NCBI GenBank assembly: GCA_029961685.1
Contig: JARWKL010000003.1
Coordinates: 11,689,657-11,753,656, forward strand
Direction of reading: 5' to 3'
Origin: Aristolochia californica
Lineage: Eukaryota; Streptophyta; Magnoliopsida; Piperales; Aristolochiaceae
Length of the DNA: 64,000 nucleotides
Below are positions 48,170 through 60,322 of this stretch, piece after piece. Position 1 is the stretch's first letter. Every line of letters begins with the position of its first letter. The translations under genes and the position numbers were made by a program. The notes below the pieces were generated by a model. It did not search any database. It was not told the DNA's origin and saw only the letters and a program-made list of their open reading frames with translations.

Positions 48170-49640
48170 ATTTTATAAGGATAACATACGGGTGTAATTA
48201 TGTAAGATGATGATGTCCACTTATGTCTCTTCTTTCATAAAGCTTGTTGCTCTGAGGTTAGGCGTGTAATAAAAAATCATGTGATATGATAATTTTAAAG
48301 TAAAACAAGCATTCACAAACCATAGGAGATAAAAAAAATTCTTATCGATGATCCCCTATTGGTATTCACTGCCCAATAATCATTGCTTGGGAAATTCTAC
48401 TATTTAAAAGTTCTAATAGCTGGAATTACACTAAGAGATTCTGGTTCTTTTTAAGCCATGTGTAACTCAATACACATTTTTTACAAACTCAATCTCCCCA
48501 AGAGATTGGCTAGATTCTAGCTCTGGTTAGACCTTTCTATCTTAGATTAAATAAGTTCAAGATGAACCTTTCTCAAATAAAAATAAAGAAAGGGAAAATT
48601 TACACCCAACACTTGGAGAGTACCTTCTCCTTGAGAGATTCAAGCATCAACTTATTTTCGACACAATGTAGAGTGTGTAGGAGCTTGTCTAGTATGAAAT
48701 GCAAAGATAGGAGGATTATGCATGTGTGTAACTCTCTTTCACTCAAAAGCACTTAAAAGAAGGAATTGCAAGTATTTGAGAATGAAGTATTATGAATTTG
48801 CCAATAACTGCTCATTAACTTCTTTATACGAGGTTACAAAAATCAGTACGTTGATTGATTGATCATTGTGAAATGATTGATCAACCAATAGATCATAATG
48901 GTTTTTTTCTATCAAGATGTGACTTATTGATTGATGGATTGATCAATCAATAAGTTAGTGTTGGTCTAGAAAAGTTAAGTTGATCGATTATATCTAGGGG
49001 ATGAAAGTGAAGTGTAATCAATTAGTGAACTTCCTATGATCAATCATGTTTTATGTCCATGATTGGCAAGATTTTGTCTAATCGATCAATCGTGTGGGAT
49101 GATTGATCATTCTATTTAACTTTTACTTGCCTGGATAGTACTGAGCGATCAATCCAAATAGGATGATAAATCATGCTTTATAGGATGAAATGACCATGTT
49201 CTTATGATCGACCAATCAACTACGGTTGATCGATTGATCAATTAATCGATCATGCTTTTATAATCTTGGCCTAAAACTTCTGAATGATCGATCAATGGCA
49301 AAGGCTAATTGATCATTCTAGTGTCAGTTCACCTATTTTGACTTTTAAAACATAGGAATAATTGAATTTAAGTGCTCTAACATATTTTAGAAGATGTGTA
49401 TGATGTTTCTAACCATTGCATTAAAAATTTTTCTAAAGAGATGATCGATCATATCCTTTTATTAATCGATTATTCGATTCTAACGGCTATAGTTTTTTTA
49501 CTTAATTAAGGCTTATTTATTGATTAGGCCATTGATGGACTGTTTTCCAAATTTTTGTTAATCTGAATAATGGATCATATATCCATCGATGGATCATGTT
49601 TTAAACACCTACTCGATAGCCTGGAAGATAATAGACAATG
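48170..49640 (-). repeat. inverted copy of the GATC-rich LTR-like block
   Basis: Its reverse complement follows 45345-46700 block by block, including TGAATACCAATAGGGG and the GATC palindrome array (48845-49475). The expected LTR terminus is not present at its left end, so it is truncated. On the right it cuts into a GST relic. Confidence 0.65.
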
Positions 49641-49649
49641 CCAATAATA

Positions 49650-49875
49650 ATAATAGAGATCAGCCAAGCTATAGAAATGTAAGCTTAAATACTTGCTCTT
49701 GGACAGCACTTCCGCCCAGATTCTCCGTTTTGGCCTCCAGGACTCCCTCGTGGGGAACCATGCTGTAGCGTGGCTTCAAAGATTGTCTCGATTAAAGTTG
49801 TGGGACTCCACCTCCAGCTACATATTCACCAGTGATTCATCCCTGGACTTGCCCCCTCCTCTTCCCTCTACTTAC
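49650..49875 (-). pseudogene. phi-class glutathione S-transferase relic
   Basis: The minus-strand frame gives LVNM, a TAG where Trp is expected, LEVESHNFNRDNL, a stop, then LSKSKYLSLHFYSLADL. These align with WMEVESQNYN and LSKNKYFAGDFISLADL of the intact GST at 51986-53111. Only part of the third exon remains, and the C-terminal part is lost at the junction with the adjacent LTR-like block. It is a decayed tandem duplicate on the same strand. Confidence 0.75.
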
Positions 49876-49879
49876 CTTT

Positions 49880-51985
49880 CGTCGCAAGGGATTCCTGCAA
49901 ATAAACAACAAACGAAGTCAGTTATCATTTGATCCTACTCTTTCCGTCCACTCCTTCGTCTACCATTAAGATTTGAACATCCATGCGGGCAAGAATTTTG
50001 CCATTTAATGATAGCAATGTCTGCTTATAGTCGTTTGAGAGCTCTGGCGCTGATCATGGAAGATGATTACAGGGGCAAGCAACAACTAGAACCAGTCAAC
50101 AACAATCATTTTCGTCGACTTTACAAATAAACCAGATCGAACACTCCTAGCCTTTCGGTTCACGCACAAATAAATACACAAAATGTCAAAACTATCCATT
50201 TTTAGCAATAATTTACAGGTTATCACCACTCGGTGGCAGATGAACACCTGCTCGGTGCATCTGGACATGGGAATGTTATACAACTTCCGTCCCATGATTT
50301 CGGTCGGTAGACCACCAAAAAACCCGTCCCCATGAATTCTTAAATAGGAAAATCTCCATTGGAGAACCAAAACTTCGATTAAGTCGAGTGTGCCGGCCGC
50401 AGTTGCTTTTTTTAAAGCCGTAGCTGACAACTTTATTGGATCGATTCCTACTAGCTTTCTGACTGTGGTAGGTTAGAGACTCACCGAGAATGGTTGCAGA
50501 CGGTTATAATGTCGTCGTCGCTTGGCCTTTTCGACCGGATAATCTCGCTCGCCGGAAAATTTACACACAGTAAACTGTCAAAAGACAAAAAAACTAGTAT
50601 TATCCAAGACCTAAAGCTGGAAATAAACAATTTTGAGGTGCTTTGCCCAGACCTTCTGTAATCATTGAGACTTAAATTTAAGGTTCGGAGTTTGTAACCT
50701 CCTGTCTACGATCAGATCAGTTTGACATTTCCAAGTTCAAGGAAAGAATATTAAATAAAGATAATAACATCATTGATGTTATAAAACTAAAACTTGAAAA
50801 TTAAACAAAAGTACCAGTGAACACGATGGAGCTACAGATGGGTCAGGTCAAGGAAAAGAAAAAGGGGATCAGAGGATGCTGTTTCTGAAGGTTATATATC
50901 TCATCATTATCTCTTCACTTGATGATAAAGAAAACAATTGTTAACGTGGTTCTCACGGATTTATTGCGATGATGCTTCCCTCCAGCAAACTATATAATAT
51001 ACTTAAACTGGTTCGATTGCTCAGTCGAGAAAATTAGAGTATGAACTAAAGCTGCAAATAAATTATTTTTGCAGAGCTTTGCCCATTGACTTGAATTGTT
51101 TTCCGTAATGGGAACCTGCCTGGCCTTTGCCAGATCTAGTTTGAACGATTCAACTGCAAGAAAAAATAACGATAATATCATCGTTGAATGTCATAATTTA
51201 AAAGATAAGGGTTCTCTGAGGGAGAGAGGGTTGTGCCTATTTCGACGAAAAAAAATGGCTTCCGCCTTCTCTTAAGTAGAAAGTAAGAGGAGAATCAGGG
51301 GTAGACACCCTTTAACTTATTCACTCAAGACATTTCAGAGAGGTTGAAGGAGAGGCAGCTCTAGCTTACGGCATTTTCATCACTCTTCAGAATCCGGGAA
51401 GAGGGAACTCTAGACTAACTTGCCCAATCGAATCATATTAATTGGTTGGTTTACGTGAACTCTTCTTCTTTGTTAAGTTTTTTCGATTTCAAACTGGTGA
51501 AGAGACTAGGTACAGATGAAAGCACTTCCATATGCCGGTTGGCTATCGCATCAGATAAATGAAAAACTGACTTTGATTCCGTAATAACTATCGTCAAATG
51601 TTGCTTAAATAAATGGGTCAATTAGGTTATAGAAATTTAGCCGCCTCTCTGGTGAATGAGAAACGGGATTATGTTATTCATCCATTTGAACGTTGAGAGC
51701 TTGAGGCTTGGCTTGTTTCTGATGGAAAACGTATTTATTTTATCCAGTCCAGTATACTTTATTTGAAGCGTCGAACATTTTCAAATGTCAAACGTCGGAA
51801 CCTCGAGAGCAGATTTACTTTAAATTTGCCATTAAAGAAATCAAGTACACACAACCAGTTGATTCCAAACAAATTTCGCTATCATCCATTATAGAATAGA
51901 ATACGAAATAACTCATTTATTCCTTCCCTCTCGACTCTGTCGAGTCTCAAGTTCTCAACTAAGGAAAACCCTTTGAAGTGTTGGT
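49880..51985. other. GST downstream region with a diverged local duplication
   Basis: Segments 50605-50820 and 51035-51210 share blocks (CTAAAGCTG, CTTTGCCCA, then GATAATA and CATCATTGATGTT-like) in the same orientation, so they look like an old duplication. A 114-codon minus-strand frame (50430-50086) matches nothing I recognise. No gene is called. Confidence 0.4.
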
Positions 51986-53111
51986 CTAACCCAGTATCAT
52001 GCCGGCGACGGCCTTCTGGACAGTAGGCCTGGAGCTGACATCCTCCCACCAAGCCTTGACGTGAGGGCGAGAGTAGATGAGCTCCGCCTTGGATGTCTTC
52101 AGCAAGTACTTAGTGTAGGGCACATGGTGGAGATCAGCCAAGCTGATGAAGTCCCCGGCAAAGTACTTGTTCTTGGACAGCCTCTGCTCGTACACGTCCA
52201 GCACCTTCTCCAGCTTCTCTGTTTGGGCTTTCACCACCTCCTCGTCAGGGGATCCCCCGTACATGCGCTTGAACATCAGCTCGTGCACCAAAGTAGAGAT
52301 TGGAGGGTTGTAATTCTGGGACTCCACTTCCATCCATAACCCAACAATCGCTGCTTCCTTGGGGTTGTCTTCCCTTAGCAGATCGGTTCCTTGTCCCTTG
52401 TATTTGGTCGCTATGTACCTGCTGATCGCCCGGGATTCTGCCAGTCCATTCATATCACAAATGTTAGTTTCCCATTGTTCGATAAACGGTTCTTTATCAG
52501 TAACAGAAAGAAATCGGTAAGAAGTAGACATCATGGATTTTGACGACGGATTTTGGTGTAAAAATCGCTGTTTAGCCATCAGTAACTGATATGAGATCGA
52601 TAGAATTGCACAAGTAAGAAACCATATTATAAGTCAAAGCTCAAAATTCTCCATTAACAGAATGTTTGCGATTCGATTCGTCGAATATTGTAGGGGTAAA
52701 AGATTAAGGCAAGGACAAAAGCTGGGTGAGAGACTAACCAAAGAGAGAAAGATCTCCGTCCTCGAACGCCGGGATCTGACCAAACGGCTGTAAATCAACA
52801 AAAGGAAATATTAGTGGAACAAAATCAAGATAGTTGAGTGACCGAACAAAATCAACAAAACTGGATAAACAAGAAGCTAAATCCAGGAAGATCAGAGAGC
52901 CAAAATTCAAGAAAACAATCAAATGAACATAATGTAGAAAGAGTGCTCAAGATGTAATTACATTCTTGGTGGCGAGATATTCTGGGCTCTTGTGCTCGCC
53001 GGCCATGACGTCGACGGGGACGACATCAATATCAGCGCCCTTCTCGTACGCACAGGCCAGAACACGAGATGTGCAGGTGGAGACGGGACTACCATGCAGT
53101 TTCAACGCCAT
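51986..53111 (-). CDS. glutathione S-transferase, phi class
   Basis: Minus-strand exons: 53111-52962, 52787-52739, 52437-51986, joining in phase to 216 aa. The three-exon layout with a 49-nt middle exon is that of plant phi GSTs. The thioredoxin-like N-terminal domain starts MALKLHGSPVSTCTSRVL; Ser11 is the expected catalytic serine activating glutathione. PFGQIPAFEDGD (51-62) and ESRAISRY (67-74) form the rest of the glutathione site. The helical C-terminal domain carries WMEVESQNYNP and SLADLHHVP. The enzyme conjugates glutathione to electrophiles or reduces peroxides in the cytosol; the natural substrate cannot be read from sequence. A frame extending upstream of exon 3 is intron readthrough. 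Confidence 0.95.
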
Positions 53112-54415
53112 TTTCCCTCAAAAGGACAGAGTATGACTAAAATTTGTTTCTACAGTGGAATCTCTCACTCCGAGCAGATCGTCTTAGGATGAGGTTTGGA
53201 GAAGACGAGCAGGAGGGTATTAATAGGAGGAGGTCTTCGTTTTCTGTAGAATATAAAATTAAGAAAGATTAGGTTGCCATTGTTGACCCGTCTTCTTAAT
53301 TCATATTCATCATACGAGCGCCTCTTTTACTTAATTCTTCATCCGAGAAGGTTCTAGCGAGATCTCAGGAGCCAACGCGTTCGGTGGATTCGGTGCTATA
53401 TTTTTTGTGCGCTCAAAGAAGGGTAGGCGGAGGAGAGAATTTTGAACGATTTTCTCTTCTCCACTAACAGGCCATGGAGATCGACCATCACGGTAGGTAA
53501 AGTCCAGTATGCTTGAACCAGTTTGAACGATTTTCATATTTATCATCTTGCTCGCATCAAATAATCCATACTCTCCTCACCCGATGTCTGTTAGCCCCAC
53601 TCTGGCTCTCCTTGCTGGCCGATAATTCTGAGGTATCCTCGTCCTCTTCCTCCTCTTTTCCTCAAAGATAATTTACTACAATATGTTTAATTTATTAATG
53701 AAAAATCAGACTAATGGCAATTGATTCTATTTTTATTATCATTAGATAATATTTGAAAGGTTCTCTTATCAACCAACAAAAGGATTCAACTTTCTCACAT
53801 GTGCCCACATTTTTTATTTTTGACATTATTAGGAAATCACATTTAGGGCTTTAAATGATAGATAAATAGAACACAATATGTTATTCTATATATTGCTCTT
53901 TTATATACGGTATATTGGTATATAGTATTATTGGTTTTACATATAGAATATATTGTTCTATATACAATTTATTTACCTATTTATAAGATGGTAGAACGGA
54001 TCACCGGATAAAAAAAATGGAATAATAACATAAAAAACTTACAGTTTATACAACTATTAAAATTTTAAAAATGATAAATATTATCATATACACATAGGCT
54101 AGGAATAATGTCATCCTAATATACACCAAAATATTTAAAAAATATCATGTAATATTTAGAAAGAGGCACTTGAATATTTTTATCTAAAAAATACATTCAC
54201 TTAAATAAAAATTTATTAAATTATTTTTATATATAATCAAGTAATCGATTAATTAGGAAAGAAACAACCCCTACCCATTTTGTTCCATTTAATAAATGGT
54301 CAATAGGTAATCAAGTAGATTTATCCAAATGCATCATCAAGTAAATATTTTTGTTCCATTTTCATTCCATTTAAAAAATGATAAAAAAAAGGTAAGTGGG
54401 TAAAAGTGAGACCCC
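53112..54415. other. GST 5' flank and AT-rich intergenic DNA
   Basis: 53112-53640 is probably GST leader and promoter. 53690-54415 is AT-rich, with repeated ATATAGAATATATTG-like words around 53880-53970. No gene is seen. Confidence 0.45.
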
Positions 54416-54419
54416 TAAT

Positions 54420-55235
54420 GTGTCATGCTTGTGGCAAAAGAAACACACCTTTTGTTGGGTGTTAACTTTAACTTTTTATTGACTCATTTTCCTGTCATTA
54501 AAATAGAGCTTTCTCCCTTTCTTCTTAAATTTATTCCTCTTTAGCCTTAACTCAACTTTGCTAGCAATGGGTGGCTTTATTTCATCACTCCCTTGAGTTA
54601 TTCTATCTTCTTGATGGTCCAACATATGCATACATTCTTCCACAATCTACTATGATGTTAAGATTTAGTAATAATCTTTTATATATTTTATGGGACATGA
54701 GCAATCAGTAAACTATAGTGTCAACCTTGATTTTCACATCTAAAGTTCTACCATGGTACACAACTCATGTGCCACAACAAGCATCTCCTGAACATGTGTT
54801 TTAACTTCAGTCCCTTCCTCATGTTTGGTCCTAGTGAATTTCTTTCATAAGTTGTTGATATTGGAGTATGATGTTTTACCAAATTCGGCTTCCAATTTGT
54901 TCATAAGATTTTTGTAGTCGAAATTCTAAAGTCTATCACAGTAAGGGATTTGTTGAGTCTAACAAGGATGTAAACCCTATAAACATCAATTGCTAGTTTC
55001 TAGTTTATATATTTCCTCAAATCCCTCTTATATTGTTTCTTATGTCTTAGGTCTTAAAATATTGTGGAAGCTTCATCCACTCTAATGATTTCATAATATC
55101 TATAGGATTGTAACATCAAGTCTACCCTTTTTAGCCAGTTTATATAATTTGTTTCATCAAACACATCAGATGTAAAAATATTTATAAAACTAGAGCTACT
55201 ATTGGATTTATGGAAAGATACCACTTTCAACCCAC
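54420..55235 (-). pseudogene. copia gag relic
   Basis: Minus-strand reading pieces in shifting frames give FDETNYINWLKRVDLMLQS (about 55165-55100) and, at the far end, CFFCHKHD (about 54445), the first half of a zinc knuckle. This is the pattern of copia gag with an N-terminal NY..W motif. Many stops; no LTR is found. Confidence 0.6.
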
Positions 55236-55623
55236 GATATTATTAAACTAAATTCCATCCATCAGTAACTCCCATTTACTGGCTAGGGATTCATGAAAAA
55301 TAATAGAAACGTGCAAAATCTAACATGAATAAATTATTCACACTATAAGCAATCAAGAATTAATTTACATTTACTGTTAGGGATTCATGTAACTAACCCT
55401 TAACACATAAACAAAAACAATCAATTTATACAAGATGCATTACCCATTGAGGGATGTTTCAAATCATATAATTAAATTGATTTTCAACATGTATATTTCT
55501 AATCCAATAATGTAACACGCAATACTTATTGGGGATTTTGAAAATTGTATAACGAAAAGAGATACAAACTATATATAGATCGATGAATTATTATCTTGAG
55601 GATTTTGCAAATCAATTTCATAG
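55236..55623. other. short intergenic stretch
   Basis: AT-rich, with two copies of TAGGGATTCATG (about 55285 and 55380). Nothing else is recognised. Confidence 0.4.
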
Positions 55624-56084
55624 TGTTGTGGACTCGATAGCGGAACGAGTCATGCAGAGGCGACGTGGGTGGGTGGTAACTCAGTAGGACGTTCAAGTAC
55701 ATTAGGATTTATAAGTTTATTTAATTATGTGGTAAGATGTAAGCCAATGATAACATTATTGTAAAACTCTCAGTCAGATGCCTTGGCTTGATTAGGCTTT
55801 AAGAGGCTCACGGGGGTGAAGGAAAGGCAAGCACAGTTTAACCTAATTCAGGATCGGCATTCTCCTTCATTGAACCCTAGGATCGGCGTTCTCCTTGATG
55901 AACCCAAGGGTACATGTCTCCCCTTGACAAGCTTGATCATTTCATTCCTGTCCATTCCATTTTCCATCACAATTTCTCCATCATAGGTCATCCAGGTAGA
56001 TCAGGACGCCCTGGTTTAGCCTCTGATCCTCTACAGACCTCTCCTTTCGCCGAATCACACGATCCATGGTCAGGGACGACAACA
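55624..56084 (+). repeat. 5' LTR (461 bp) of Reina-like element
   Basis: Starts TGTTGTGG and ends GACAACA. From 55695 it matches 63107-63502. It contains two tandem GATCGGC...TTCTCCTT units (about 55851-55895). Confidence 0.82.
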
Positions 56085-56097
56085 CTTTGGTATCAGA

Positions 56098-57125
56098 GCA
56101 GACCAGCATGGAGGAGTCATCCAACAATGAGGAATTGATAGCCAAACTCAGGGAGATGATACACGCAGGGTAAGAACAGAGTGAAAGTCGAATGGCTGCA
56201 AGGTAAGCAGAAAGAGAGGGTCGACTGGCTGTGTTGTTGAACAACAGAGTCTCTTACCAAGTAAATTTATTAGATCAGGCCAACATGGGGGAGTCATCCA
56301 GCAATGAGGAAGTGATAGCCAAGCTCGGGGAGATGATACGTGCAGGGCAAGAAGAGAGTGAAAGTTGAATGGCTGCAAGGCAAGAAGAAAGCGAGGGTCG
56401 ACTGGCTGCATTGTTGGACAATAGAGTCTCTCACCAGGTAAATTTATAAGTTGAAGCTTTGTCTAATATATTGTATGAATTAATTGGGGGAAGAAACCCA
56501 ACCCCATGGGAAGGGGGAAGAAGCCCTGCGACCAGGTAGGGGGAGCAGTATGTTGGATGCACAGAACATCCAGCACACAGAGGGGGTTATAGTCCAGGAG
56601 GAGGGACAATTCCCAGATACACAAAACTGGACTTCCCTATGTTTAAGTTTGAGGACCCTATGATTTGTCTTTATAGGTGTGGATTTTTTTTCTCATCAAA
56701 GGACTGTTGAAATAGACAAGATAGGGTTGGCCGCCTTCCACATGCTCGATGAAGCGCAGTTATGGGGCCATCAGTTGGAATTGGAAAACCCGAGTTTAGA
56801 TTGGGATGGATTTAAAGAGTTGTGTACAATTCGGTTTGGGCCACCTGCTCAAAGCAACCCATTAGGAGATTTAGTGCTGCTAAGACAAACGGGTAGTGTC
56901 GAGCAATATAAAAAATTATTCCAAGAAAAATTGGCTAGGGCCAGTAGAGTTGTGAGGATGGAGCAACAAGTAGGTCTGTTTACAACTGGCTTGACAGAAG
57001 CCCTGCAACTAGAAGTGGAGCTACTTGCTCCTACATATCTAGCAAGAGCAATGAATTTGGCTAGAGCCTTAGAAGCCAAGCAAAAGATTCAAAATCGAAG
57101 GCCAACTTGGCAGGGGGAAACATAA
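56098..57125 (+). pseudogene. Reina-like gag with duplicated N-terminal unit
   Basis: A unit of about 182 bp (about 56098-56279 and 56280-56452) encodes a charged helical repeat (ESSSNEEVIAKL, EESEGRLAALLD), with a stop in each copy. The gag core (56679-57125) is open for 148 codons and contains DKIGLAAFHMLDEAQLW, IRFGPPAQSNPLGDLVLLRQ and LARAMNLARALEAKQK. The element is cut shortly after. Confidence 0.8.
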
Positions 57126-57137
57126 TGCTGGAGTGAC

Positions 57138-58496
57138 TGATGTAGAATTTAGTTACATCAGCTTTAATACCTCGCAAGCGTACGAAACGTTCATGTAATT
57201 TAGCGAGAAGCGAGGGTCATATCCACAGGGAGGATTGAATTTTTTGTATTATTTAGTCAACTAGCCTAACCAAATATGATGAATTAATATGAACTAAACA
57301 CTAATTATATCCTAAATTATCAAGCAATCATCTGGTTAACTACTTGCACGACAGGAAACGTCAATTCTAGATTTTACGGTGATTCGTGCCTCTCTCGAGT
57401 GCCACGTAACCACAGATCCGATTTCTCAATCCTTGCGTCTAGACCCTCTTGGGCGCATATAGTGAAAGTCAAAAATCAGATTAAAATACCAAAATCCAAC
57501 CTAAATTATATTCCTACCCTAACTAGCCAATTTAATCAAATATCCGGAAAACAAATATTCAATAAACATTAATTATCAAATCAGATTCAATAAACATTCA
57601 AAACCTAAGTTCAAACTATATAAAAAATGAAATTCAAAAATGATGAATTACTCCCCTTCTCCTTCCTCTCACTCGGGCAGCAACTCGTTCTCACGGGTGC
57701 TGCAATTTCCGAAATTGATGGCTTCGGGTAGCAAGAGTGAGTGGTCGGAGGTAGAGACGACGGATAGAAGCCGACGGATGGAGGTGACGTCCGGTGAAGA
57801 ACGAAACAGAGATGAAGTTCTCTAACCGGCTCTCTCGAGTCTCGGTCAGAGTCGGAATCGCTCCAGGAATGGTCGAAAATACGTAACCGACGCCGGAGGA
57901 TGGTCAGAAAGCGGAATTGGCATCGGAGAAGCCCTCTCGGATCACTTTTCAGCCTGGCGAGCGGAAACTAGCATTGTCGAACTCACCTCGATGGAGACTC
58001 TCTCGAGCTCTCCTCGGGTTTGTTCTCGGTTGCTAGATGGCGGTGGACGACGGTGGCGCGGCGAACGACGGTGGGGAACTCCTCTCGGGTCTTCCCCCTG
58101 TTTCGATCGACGGTCGTGCTCTATTTTGGTCGATGCTCTCCTTTCTCTTGACGCTCTCCTTTTCCTTTAATACCATCTTATTTGTTTTAAAACAATTTGC
58201 CCTAAAAATCACCTCCATTTCACTAAGGGCATTTTGGTAAATATCTCCTTCTCCATCAAAATTCTCCTGAAATTCCATAATTGAATCTATAAAAAGCATT
58301 TCTAGAAGAAATAAACCTTAAAAACAATGAAATATAATTCAGGAGAGAAAAATATGCAATATCGACAATGATTAATGCCAAATTCAATAAATGCTCATTT
58401 CATTTGAAAACCGATAAATAACCACCTATAACACAATTATAAAGGTTATTCTATTATAATTAACCTAGTTCTCATGTCAGAATATGACATCTATCA
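57138..58496 (-). repeat. 3' LTR of Athila-type element (1359 bp)
   Basis: On the minus strand it starts TGATAGATGTCATA at 58496 after the purine tract TTAGGTTTGGGGGTG, and ends TACATCA at 57138. The open frames within it (57640, 58037) are not gag or pol and are probably chance. Confidence 0.75.
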
Positions 58497-60322
58497 CACC
58501 CCCAAACCTAAATCTTTGCTAGTCCCTAGCAAAACAACAATCGAACCAAAATTAAGCCTAGGAAAACAAAATGCCACTTCGTAGGGAGCACGATTGCATT
58601 TAGCACATGCAACAAGCCGTTAAACCCCTACTCTGCAGTAGTGGACGAGTTATGTCTCGTGAGGGTGTTCATGGAATTTACCCACAAAATTCATCTAAAT
58701 CAATAATATAAAAAGAAAAACTGAAGAAAATTTACTCTTCATTAGCATATGACTAACACTTAGTATCGTAAAATATCTGAAAATCATATGAGATCTTGCG
58801 CAATTTGAAAACCTGTGTAAAATATTGCCTATTATCAATCCAAATACACTCATTGGTACTCCACCTGAACCAATGTGATCCATAAGCTATTACTTCAACA
58901 GAACAAAGAGGCAACAAATAAAAATAAAATCCTGGTCACATCACAATTAAGAGAAAATAGTTGAGTAAGCTTGTTGTCTGACAATTTCACAAAATAAATA
59001 TACCAATTTCAATCTTGACCTGCAACTTCTTTCAAATTACAATTCATCATCAAAGTTAAGGAAACTCATTGCTTCCAGATTTAAAACCATTTTACGCTAT
59101 TACCAGCACACTTTTGCTATTACTAGCGTAATTTTTGTTTCACTGAATACTTTTGGTATTACCACCATTTTGTATTCGTCTTCACTGCACATGCACTTAT
59201 TTTTAAGTAACCGACTGTTCCGGTGCATGTCCCTGGGTTTGCCCAGGCTGTGTCTGAAGTTATCTGTCTTTTGTAAGCAAGAGCATTTCCATTTGCATTC
59301 ATACATTACGACAAGGAATTTCACTGAGGTATAAAAAGGAATGAGTTCAAAAAGGCATAGTAGGTTATCCCACTGAATTCTCATGGATCACAACAAATGT
59401 TATTAGATTTCTAATAGGCATATTCTGCACAGTTTTACGAAAAATTTTGAAACACATTTGAGCAACTTATTTTAACTCTACTAATGTTAACAACATACTA
59501 AGAGGAGTAATTTGAAAATCACGATCAGAAATTAAAAGAAAATTATTGCTAAGACATAAAAGAGTCGTTCCCCCCCCCCCCCCCCAAACCTAAACCTGAC
59601 ATTGTCCTCAATGGGGAAAAGTCAAAACACTAGAACGACTACAAAAAGGAATAACAGCTTAGCTAGTTATACTCCAGCAGGGTGAGGGTTAAGCTCCCTC
59701 AGGGCTCCTAAATCCATAGGTGGGACCATATGTGTTTGGTCATCAACAATAATACCGAAAAGTTAATAAAGACCCTCAAGAATGATACATAGTCTCCCTC
59801 GAAGAAGGTTTACTTGTATTAGCCGTACCCGTAGGTAATCATCCGTAGATGAAACCACTATCCCACATCACACTTTGAAGAAATCTCCGTGTGACTGGCC
59901 ACTGAAGGCACCGGGAATCACGCGCTGAACACAAGTCCTTAAGTTACTCACCATAAGGTTTTCATTCAATACTTCAAGATCGAACTGGTCAATCCCAGAA
60001 CGGTTGTTTGAGCACAAACCTCTCAAACTAGGGACCAAAAGTCTGGTCATCGACTACCGGAATCATTTATGCGCTCAGCCAATAAGAGAGTACCCTGAGT
60101 CCATGATGGGGTCGGCATCGCCGGGGGACCTCCAATCAATCAAGACCAGAGTACACCAAAGGTTATCCCAAATAAGAATGAATAAACCAAAAAAAAAATA
60201 AAAATAAAACTGTAATGTACAAAGGGATAGAACCGTGGGGATTGCCCACAATGTGCTAAGTTTATAGTCGTAAGCAAGACTTTGACGCATTCAAGATGAA
60301 ATGACAGGTTCCTCCAAGAAAA
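58497..60322 (-). other. non-coding 3' internal region of Athila-type element
   Basis: About 1.8 kb between the pol stop and the polypurine tract, without a long frame. Some Athila relatives carry an extra ORF here; none is readable. A run of about 17 C occurs at 59570-59586. Confidence 0.6.

Larger units (their letters stand above)
55624..57137 (+). mobile_element. Reina-like gypsy element, 5' part only
   Basis: 5' LTR (55624-56084), Met-tRNA primer site (56088-56099) and gag up to 57125, then cut by an Athila-type element at 57138. The gag core resembles that of the gypsy element at 376-6490. The pol part is not found on the far side. Confidence 0.85.

Noticed and set aside
50086..50430. 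114-codon minus-strand frame near the GST
   Set aside because: Starts with an ATG but has no motif, no neighbour support and no recognisable family.
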